Shown here piece after piece: positions 56,431 to 64,000 of a DNA stretch of 64,000 bases. The translations under genes and the position numbers were made by a program. Position 1 is the first letter of the stretch. Each line of letters opens with the position of its first letter. Origin of the DNA: Isoetes taiwanensis (lineage: Eukaryota; Streptophyta; Lycopodiopsida; Isoetales; Isoetaceae); the NCBI GenBank assembly GCA_021234155.1, contig JAJEKV010000005.1, positions 23,263,584 through 23,327,583 on the forward strand. The letters are read 5' to 3'. The notes beneath the pieces were generated by a model that saw only the letters and a program-made list of their open reading frames with translations, had not been told where the DNA came from and searched no databases.

Positions 56431-57980
56431 TGACTTCTTGCATTGAAGATCATATGAACTCTGTCGGACGATCTTTAAGGGAGTTTGAGTTCAATCTTGC
56501 TGAGTGTGCAATCGATCCATATATGATATTTTGGGATGAGGTGTTTCAAGAAGACATGGTAGAGGTGCAAGAAGATGTGGACCGCCTATATCACGACCAG
56601 CGTGTTATCTTCGACCGTGTGATCGATGAGCACGTGATATTGGAAAAAGGACAGGTGTTTTTCGTTCAGGGTGCAGGCAGCTCGGGAAAGAGTTTTCTTT
56701 TTAACACCGTATCATTGCACTTGCAGTTGCTTCTTCAGGAATTGCATCCACTTTATTGAAGGGTGGACGCACTGCACATTCAAGGTTCAAGATACCGATA
56801 AACATAGACGAGACATCAATTTGCAATATTCCAAAGCACTCGGAACTAGCAAAATTGATAAGAGCGACTCGCATGATTATATGGGATGAGGCCCTAATAA
56901 TGCATAAATATATTTATGAAGCACTAGATAGAACGCTCCGTGACGTGATGTCATGTGATAAATTGTTTGGGGAACTCATTGTTGTTTTAGGAGGAGATTT
57001 TCGTCAGGCTCCACCTGTGATTCCACAAGGAAATTGACCCCAAATAGTGCATGCTTCCTTGAAATGATCTTACATATGGGATCATGTCGAGGAACATAAG
57101 CAGAACATAAATATGCGAGTAATGAACAATGTGGGAAGAGATGCGAAAGAGCAAAAGGCATTTGTAGAGTATCTCTTACGAGTTGGAGATGGACTTGAGA
57201 CCACGTTTGGATCAGACGTAATACGTCTTCTAGAAGAGTTTTGTATGAAGTCCCAGGACTTAAATGACTTGAATGACTTGCTAGCCATGGCATTCCCTGA
57301 TGTTTCAATGAATTATAGAAGTGTGTCCTATTAGGTGCAAAGGGCAATTCTTACGCCACTGAATGAGGATGTAGATGAAGTAAACAAGAGGATGACAGAG
57401 TGGTTGCCTGCTGCACCTATCGATTATTACAGTGTTGATTGAGCTGTTAATGAGAATGAAGCAGGGGTCTATCCTGTTGATTTTTTGAATGTGCAAACTC
57501 CGAGTGGGATGCCTCCTCATCAATTAACTTTGAAGGTTGGCATGATTGTCATGTTATTGAGGTTTGTTTCTACACGTAAGGGACTCTACAATGGCACTCA
57601 CCTCATTATACGTTCATTGGGAAGACGTGCTATAGATGTCGAGATTGTCACTGGAAAGAATATTGGAAGCAGAGTGTTCATATTTCGAATATCTTTGGTG
57701 CCTAATAATGCAGAACTCCCATTTCAATTTGAGCGCGTACAATTTCCATTGCATCCAGCTTTTGGTATGACAATCAACAAGTCCCAAGGCCAAACAATGA
57801 AAATGGTTGGTTTTTTTTACTAAATCCAATATTCAGTCACATACAACTCTATATGGCACTCTCAAAAGCTCAAGGAATCCAAGGCATAAAGGTACTCATT
57901 CTATCGAATGATGGAGATGCTTCTACAGATATCGACAGATCGAGATATACAATAAATATTGTATACAAAGAACTCCTCTA
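56431..57980 (+). pseudogene. Helitron Pif1-like helicase domain
   Basis: Plus strand frames hold QRVIFDRVIDEHV, Walker [14 protein letters not shown] (56673-56711), [20 protein letters not shown], Walker [13 protein letters not shown] (56877-56910), then [15 protein letters not shown]. After breaks near 57037-57075: DVIRLLEEFC, RAILTPLNEDVDEVNKRM, TPSGMPPHQLTLKVGMIVML, GLYNGTHLIIRSLGRRAID and AFGMTINKSQGQT (about 57750-57795). This is the complete set of superfamily 1B helicase motifs in order. Several stops and shifts (56757, 57036, 57333, 57439, 57822) make it inactive. Confidence 0.88.
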
Positions 57981-58101
57981 AGTGTGAGTCAAATACTTAA
58001 AATCATCACTACTTCTAATTTCTCTTTGTTCTCATTGATATATTATACTTTCTTTCTTCCTTTTATTTTTATCTTACTTACTTACTTCTTCATCCATGTA
58101 G

Positions 58102-58446
58102 ATGGTGCGTATTTTGGTCCCGTGGTATGTCTTCGGCCACCATGTCGCCACATGCCTAAAGGGTGACAGGAGTTACCACATCTCCCGTGTTACTTTTGCC
58201 ATACGCGCTCTTGGGTCATGGTATGATTGGGAACAAAAATACCATGCTCATGTACATGGTGTAGCAAGCGTGGAAATTGAGGAGCTCATTGCAAGCTCAA
58301 ACAAATATTTTGCACTAATGAGGTTGTCATGTTGGACCACTTTATCCAGCTAATTGATGATTTCCTGTTTGCTCAAGTCTACCCAAGGGAACGTTGTTTA
58401 TGCGGATGTGCTTGAGAAGAAGAAGAAGAAGAAGAAGAGATTTTAA
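58102..58446 (+). pseudogene. Helitron-associated accessory protein exon with poly-Lys end
   Basis: After a long pyrimidine tract and acceptor catccatgtag at 58101, the frame reads MVRILVPWYVFGHHVATCLK, then HVHGVASVEIEELIASSNKY. A shift near 58315 moves to NEVVMLDHFIQLIDDFLFAQ, and a second near 58390 to YADVLEKKKKKKKRF with stop at 58446. The Lys run is coded by a (gaa)n tract. No known domain. It lies just downstream of the helicase and upstream of the exon pair at 58805-59485, so it probably belongs to the same accessory gene set. Alternatively the (gaa)n tract is the tail of a SINE on the minus strand. Confidence 0.45.
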
Positions 58447-58625
58447 CGTCATGCCACAAGGCAGCGTCCTATCGGACATGTGACACTTTACAACACACCT
58501 AGATGGGTCCTGCCCCCACCACTTTACATTGCTGAAGTGGGTCCTTCCCCCACCAACTTTACATTGCATGGCCACTTTCACAACGAGGCGTTGAACCCGT
58601 GACCTTGGGTAGGTGGAGGATAGTG
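58413..58625 (-). mobile_element. possible SINE with box B-like motif and (CTT)n tail
   Basis: On the minus strand cacgggttcaacgcc near 58600-58586 fits the pol III box B consensus (GGTTCAANNCC). Downstream are two copies of aatgtaaagt-x-ggtgggggnaggaccca, and the segment would end with a cttcttctt run at 58440-58413. A box A and a TSD were not found. Confidence 0.3.
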
Positions 58626-58804
58626 TATGTGTATCTATTTATTGGATAATGTAGTTTTTTTACTAACCTTCAATAGTTTATCTTTTTTATCATTGTCTCA
58701 TTTTGGCATAAAAGTGGCATTATGCATGGATTAATCTACTTTACTAATTGGTTTGAACATGGTGTGGTTTTGAACATTACTAATTGTTTGTGTTGTTGAT
58801 GTAG

Positions 58805-59485
58805 GGTATCAAATTCTATTTCGAGCCACACGTACCAAGCGAAGCCAAGGTGGTTCACATTTAAACAGAAACATTTTGGTTAATTAAAGAAAAAAAACCT
58901 TTAACATTTCTACTAAATATTGACTTAAATACATCATTTTAACAAACTTTATTAACTTTTAACAAATGCATCACTTTAACAAACTTAAATGCATCATTTT
59001 AACAAAGTAGATGACATGTCAAACTTTAACTTAAAACACAAAGCTAAGCAAACGTGTACTTAGATAGATAGATTGTATTTTAACACAAAGCAAAACAAAT
59101 GTTGACTTAGACACAAGCAAAACAAGTAGATTGAAATATAGTTGAAACTCAATTAACTTGAAACCAAGTAATTGAAAAACATAAGTCTTTCAAGTTGTTG
59201 GCCAAATAGTGTATTCAGGTATAAATTTGTTGGCCAAACTTTTGTATAAATAGTGCATTGGTTGACTTAAAACATCATTTCCATAATGCAGATGGTGGTG
59301 GTGAATGTGCCATGGGATTCCTACCCAAAACATGTCGTGCAATTTTTTAGAGATGGACATGCCTTCCCACTATTTGACGATGATTTTGAGGCATATTTTC
59401 AATACTTAGAAGAGGTGGAGGATTGGAAAAGTGAAATGCAAGATGTCGTAGAAAGGGTTGCATTGGGGAATGATGGGATGAAGTG
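58805..59485 (+). pseudogene. Helitron-associated accessory gene, two exons (copy 2)
   Basis: Exon 1 (58805-58849) follows gttgatgtag and reads GIKFYFEPHVPSEAK, then a donor gtggtt. Exon 2 starts at 59292 after cataatgcag and reads MVVVNVPWDSYPKHVVQFFR, VEDWKSEMQDVVERVALGND, stopping early at 59484. After a shift the similarity to copy 1 goes on (FGEWYEAIGLLGVEICPG, about 59515-59610). Phases agree (AAG | ATG). The AT-rich intron with cttaaacacaaagc repeats resembles the segment before 22081. Copy 2 is broken; copy 1 is open. Function unknown. Confidence 0.5.
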
Positions 59486-59670
59486 AACATTAAGGCTATG
59501 CTTTAAGCTTTAAACGTTTTTGGAGAATGGTATGAAGCCATAGGGTTGCTTGGAGTTGAGATATGCCCAGGGGTCAAAGTGGAGCTAGATATTGAAAATT
59601 TTGCTAGACAAGTGTATGCTAAGATCTCAAGAAGAAGAGTGAATACTAATGCTTTACCAAGTGCCATATG

Positions 59671-59970
59671 CAGGAGCATCCTTTTGTCCATCTTTATTCA
59701 CCTGCCATAAGTGGTCCTGCTACCCATCTAGACTTCTTACCCCTGTTTTCATTCCCATAAAAGCACTCTGCAATTCAGCTTCACCACCATAGCAGAGTTG
59801 CAAGGATTTGAGACTAACTAGTTGTGTGTTTCCATGACAGGTGCATCCTTTCTCCATTTTTATTCATCTGTCATAAGTAGTCCTGCTATCCATTTAAACT
59901 CCTTATTCTTGTTTTTCATTCCCAAAAGAAAGCACTCTGCAATTCAGCTTCACCATCATAGCAGAGTTGC
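59671..59970. repeat. tandem duplication, about 170-bp period
   Basis: gcatccttttgtccatcttt / gcatcctttctccattttta, and then gcactctgcaattcagcttc plus accaccatagcagagttgc, appear twice (about 59672-59805 and 59843-59970). A second, smaller direct repeat (a 22-base string starting cattcttttg and ending ggcgagat) occurs at 59997-60018 and 60199-60220, the later copy directly abutting the LTR start. Confidence 0.75.
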
Positions 59971-60219
59971 ATTTTTAAAGGATCAAGGAGGCATACATTC
60001 TTTTGTTTTGGCGAGATCTCAATACTTGCACATTTATCTCACCCTCATACACTCCATCCCCATCACCACCCTATCATATTCACACTCATTCTCACCCTTT
60101 TTTCACTCATCATATTCCATTCACATCCTCCCACCACCATATTCACTCTACCATACCTTGGTACAAAGTGAAGACCCTCTATGGCTGAGGGGACCAGCCA
60201 TTCTTTTGTTTTGGCGAGA

Positions 60220-62095
60220 TGTTGCCCCCAAAGGGCAACATGCTAATTGTGTTCTATGCATTCAAGTTAGGTTAAGTCATTTCTGAAGACTAGGTCAAAG
60301 ATTGGAAGAGCTTGGTAGTCAACATTGGTGTGAAGGTCAAAGGAGGCTTACGTTCTAAGTCAACAAGTGCTCAAGCCAAAAGTTCACAAGAGGTATTTTA
60401 TTTGGGATCAAATGCTTAGTTAAGAATATGCTCTAGAAGAATTTGGGTTATGAAGTTTGGAAGACATCGGAAGTTAAGAGTTTGGAAGACCCCATGGTGT
60501 ATAGTTTCTAATTTTGGCCTTTGCTTCACCCCACTACCCCCATTTTTGCACCTTTGGCTCAACATTGTTTTCATGCCCATTGTTCATTCCTTTGCCATGC
60601 TTACTTTGCCATAATTGCCATCTTGCTCAAATTCCTTACCATTTCCTTCAATGTGCCATCATCTTGTCTATTCAAAAAACTACTTAAGCCTTTGTTTCAA
60701 AAATATCATTCCCTTTTCTTTATTATCTCCTTTGTCCCCCTAATGGACCCTCATAATTTCTTTTGCCTTCATTCCTATTCCATCATACTCTTAGTGGTAT
60801 ATTCTAAGCCTTGCCAAAAGATGCCCAAAAGATTCCTTATCCTTTGCACGTGTGGAGAATCCTTCCTATGGTTGAAAGAATTGGACTATCTCTAAATATT
60901 CCTTGGGCAAATACCTCTAAACCATTGGCCAAGATTCTTAAATGATAAAATACAGCATATTCAAGGCATATTCTTTCGAAAATACGGAACCGTATCGCGC
61001 GAAACTCTCAAAAATACTGCTGAAGAACCCTAAAATTAGAAAACTGGCTCGAATCATGCCTTCCCGCGCTCCATTCTCTCTGAAACCACTCTATTTTTGG
61101 ATTTCAGAACCTAAGCAACAGATTAAGCCTAAATTTATTACCTAAAATCACTGGAATCGAAATTTGAAACTATATACAGGGGAAACACAATCACAGCATT
61201 TTTGAAGGCCCAGACGCTCTCAAATCCGACATTGATCAATGCTGAGCATGACCTGAAAGGTTCTTGAAGTCCCTGAGCATTCCTCGACTGGATTTGCAAA
61301 GATCTAGTTGATATTATTTTCAAAACTTATCTTATGACTTATGATGATTATTTTCCAGTATCTGAAACTTTGAAGTATCATTATCTATTGTTATTATGAT
61401 GTATTTACCTTCATATCAATATAAATTGACTGCCAAGTTGTCAAATCCCTCTCTGATACATTTCTTAGCAATTTTTGACTCAAAATATTCTACAGAAAAT
61501 CCCTGAGTGTTCCAAAGCACTATTGGCCTGCTTGCCATCTATCTTAGAGCAACTGTGAGCTAAAGGCTTTGAAAACATCAAAAAATACCACTTCTAGTTC
61601 AAGTTAGAAAAATTAGCATTCGGGTCTGATCAATTTTTTACTGTATTTTGCCAAATCCAGCCACAAAAAATGCTTCTGCAGTTTCAAATGGAAATTTGAC
61701 CTCATGCTCCTCTCTCTCATCACCATCAGAACACATGTGCTTTGGAAATTCCCAAAAATATGTCCTGCAACTCCAAATCTTATTTTCTGATCACTGTTTT
61801 CCATAGTTGACCTCTATTGACCAATTTTTGACCCCACTTTGAGATCGAATATCTTTCAAATTTATAGTCTGACTTGGTCAGAAACTTCATCACTGGATTC
61901 CTACAACTTTCTTGAGCAAGTCTGAAGTGGTTGACTCGAAAACTCAATCCATTTCTCGCCACCACAACTGTTTGAGTCGATCCCATTTCCTAGAAATGGG
62001 AAAGGTATGAAATTTGAGTTTTTTGGACTTCTCTTTAGATTTACCTTGCATAGACTGATCACCTTAAGTGATCTAGAGGTTCTAACCCCAATTTG
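60220..62095 (+). mobile_element. LTR of gypsy family 1, plus orientation
   Basis: It starts TGTTGCCCCCAAAGGGCAACA and ends near gatctagaggttctaacccc. It matches the minus-strand LTR at 908-3716 along its length, but has neither the ~160-bp tandem expansion nor the 590-bp insertion. No gag follows, so it is a solo or truncated LTR. On removal, the accessory gene (to about 59700) would be followed by the Helitron N-terminus at 62150, the same neighbour order as at 22081-22960. Confidence 0.72.
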
Positions 62096-62149
62096 TGTGT
62101 AAACTCAAGTTGGTTCCTTGTGGTTGACCTATAAGCCAGGTTTAGGGTC

Positions 62150-62280
62150 AACAACCATCTAAGTTGTATGGATTGCAAAACACCAGGATTTGTACATGGG
62201 GGAAGTCTCACCAAAAAACACCACCTGTTGTGGCCAACAACCCTTCATACATGACACCTATCAATGAACCTAAGTCAGAT
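62150..62280 (+). pseudogene. Helitron N-terminal fragment, plus strand
   Basis: tgtatggattgcaaaacacc aligns with 22895 onward, and the frame gives TPPVVANNPSYMTPINEPKS, one unit of the NPSYMTP motif. It stops abruptly at about 62280, where sequence of the same protein continues on the opposite strand. Confidence 0.7.
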
Positions 62281-63210
62281 AAAGAGATTTGCCAGCATCT
62301 CATCAATTTTCATGTCCACCATTGCAAATAAAAATATATTATTGTACTTTCTAATGTTCGTTCGAAAGTGATCACCCAATCTATCTGTTCTTGTATATAG
62401 CTCAAACAAAGGCTGCGGTAGTTCTGGAATCAATGGCAGCTGAGTATTTCGATTAGTACATGCTCGGCATTTCTTTTTGACGTTCAATTCTGCTTTCCAT
62501 TGCATAGCCCCACAATACAAACATCTATAATTCATGTTACCAAGGTCATGAGGAGGAGGTAAGTTCCATGTCCATGCTATCTTATTGAAACCGCTTTGAC
62601 CAGTAGGACGTTCTCTAGGACCAATAGCAGTGTAATACAACCTCACAGCCGTATGCTTTGCCTTCCTTATGCGAGCGAGTCGTCTCCTCTTTTGACTATT
62701 GCTCTCACCTTGCGGTATCACATAAGAGGGATTACACATTAAGCTTGTTATGAGGTCAACGCTAGCATCTCCTACTGCAGTAGACACCTCTCTAACATCT
62801 GTCAATTCGGTACCATTATCAAGACTGCACTCTGACCTCAAGGCCCTTTTCTTTGCCATCCTTTTGCGTCGCAAATGCTTTTTTCTCTGAGTATTACTTT
62901 CATTCTCAGGTGTCATGTAGGAGGGGTTACTTGTTATTATAGGTGGCATTATTTAATTTGATGTTTCAATGAGTTCGGCCTGAGACGGTGTGCTAAGCCC
63001 ACAAGCATTCACGTTTGTAGTTTGCGGCAACATCATTTGATCACCCATTTGTTCATCTATCGTAGGAAGTAGTTGCATTTTAATACCATTAACTTCTGAT
63101 GTGATGAAGTGTGAACCACCTCTATTTGCAATAGATCTTCCTATAATCATATCATTTGGGTGTCGATGTCTTACTGATTGCATCTCAATTACAGTCATAG
63201 GGTGCTCCAA
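62281..63210 (-). pseudogene. Helitron N-terminal region, minus strand
   Basis: From 63210: MTVIEMQSVRHRHPNDMIIG, FITSEVNGIKMQLLPTIDEQ, a stop near 62955, then NPSYMTPENESNTQRKKHLR, NPSYVIPQGESNSQKRRRLA, GPRERPTGQSGFNKIAWTWN, the zinc-finger-like YRCLYCGAMQW...KKKCRACTN, and HFRTNIRKYNNIFLFA. It corresponds to 24012-24820 with moderate divergence and only two NPSYMTP units. The HUH domain does not follow; the frame ends after the inversion point. Confidence 0.82.
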
Positions 63211-63690
63211 ACCCCAATACTAGCAATGGGAGAATTAAATGGTTGGAGACGGTTGAAAGAATGTTGTCATATGCAGGAGATAAACAAAACCCACCAGTAG
63301 TTTTGGAATTTTTGGCAAGCTAGAAAAGTTTTTTTGAAGGAGTCAAAGCTACGGAGGAGCAGAAATTACAAGCCATGGATAAATATTTGGTGAATCATGC
63401 ATTACCTTTAAGCTAGAGATGGAGCATCCAAAATCATATGGATTGATAAACAATGGTGTCATTGTGAAAGAGAAATAGTTGTAGTGGAAGTAACAATATG
63501 TAGCATAATAACAGGGGGTTTTCTTTGTGTTGCAAACTTTATGACTTTCAGAATAATGGGATCAATCTGCTTTATCTTTATGGTAACTTTTATTTATGTT
63601 CTATTTGTTTCATTGTGATCAAATTCAAAAGCTACAGGTGATGAAAGCCTCAAATGAATTCTAGTTTTTTTCTGGTTTAAATTCTAAAAA
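63211..63690 (+). other. unassigned, short protein-like frame
   Basis: A plus frame of about 55 residues (63227-63390: GRIKWLETVERMLSYAGDKQ, then a PPVVLEFLAS part, then TEEQKLQAMDKYLVNHA) has one stop and reads like protein, but was not recognised. The rest is AT-rich. Confidence 0.25.
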
Positions 63691-64000
63691 TTTTGTCACC
63701 CGGGGGGAGGGGGGTGACGTCCCTAAGGCCCAAAGGGGTTAAAACTTTTTTTTTGCAACACAAACCATTAACATTCAACATATAAAAATTAAATCCCCCA
63801 ACACATAACAACCATTGACATTAACAACCAACACATAACTACCATTGACATTAATTAACACAACCATTTGGGTCCAACACATTTAAATTAAAATCCCCCT
63901 TAAACCCCCTTTGGTTTGGGTGCATATTCACACGGGGGGTGACGTAGGGCAGCGAGAGCCCTCATAATTGTATTTTGCACGTACGAAATCAACACCATAT
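63691..64000. mobile_element. part of a foldback element, cut by the window end
   Basis: aacacataactaccattgac and the cccccttaaaccccctttgg segment followed by tattcacacggggggtgacg match the arms at 32672 and 33106. A G-rich cccggggggaggggggtgac near 63698 may be a remnant of another arm. The aacaaccaacacataac unit is duplicated (63800-63850). Confidence 0.7.

Noticed and set aside
58410-58441. (gaa)n microsatellite as an independent feature
   Set aside because: It is explained either as Lys codons of the accessory exon or as a SINE tail.

Overview
The window is nuclear DNA of a land plant with a repeat-rich genome. The host gene recognised is a coatomer beta subunit of plant type with spliceosomal introns. 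Nearly everything else is layered transposable elements of plant type: Ty3/gypsy LTR elements, L1-like LINEs with APE endonuclease and RVT zinc-binding tails, Helitrons, TIR and foldback elements. The lineage below land plant cannot be fixed from this sequence; large-genome lineages such as conifers or ferns would fit.

Layout. 1-3716: gag and a long LTR of one LTR-retrotransposon family (minus strand). 3717-11688: a patchwork with a 5'-truncated LINE with target-site duplication (TSD), two TIR elements, a MITE, two degraded copies of an unknown element with a Rep-like motif, and an ABCG transporter fragment. 11689-13785: an unrecognised acidic, probably nuclear protein gene with one intron and two single-base frame breaks. 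15946-19597: the coatomer beta gene, four coding exons plus a 5'UTR intron. 22081-25150: an internally deleted Helitron with an accessory gene. 25290-27144: gag-protease of a second LTR family. 27812-55979: an LTR-retrotransposon of that family on the minus strand, carrying several nested insertions. 55982-63210: Helitron pieces in both orientations plus an LTR of the first family. 63691-64000: part of a foldback element.

The best-resolved structure is a triple nest. A 2998-bp LINE (40961-43958) inserted into the pol gene of the LTR element with a 16-bp TSD. A 4522-bp Helitron (36433-40954) then inserted between A and T inside the left copy of that TSD. Removing both restores an open gypsy reading frame across the junction. 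The host LTR element is unusual: an RNase H with all four acidic residues lies between protease and reverse transcriptase, while the usual RNase H after RT has lost catalytic residues. A near full-length 7-kb LINE sits in the 5' LTR/leader of the same element, and the empty site survives at 27866-27877. A further 3.1-kb insertion in the integrase carries genomic, intron-containing pieces of a GUX-like glucuronosyltransferase gene and a PHT4-like transporter gene.

Only the coatomer gene, and possibly the 11.7-13.8 kb gene, looks like functional host coding sequence. No tRNA, rRNA or CRISPR was seen. Everything here comes from reading the sequence; no homology search was run, so family names rest on remembered motifs.
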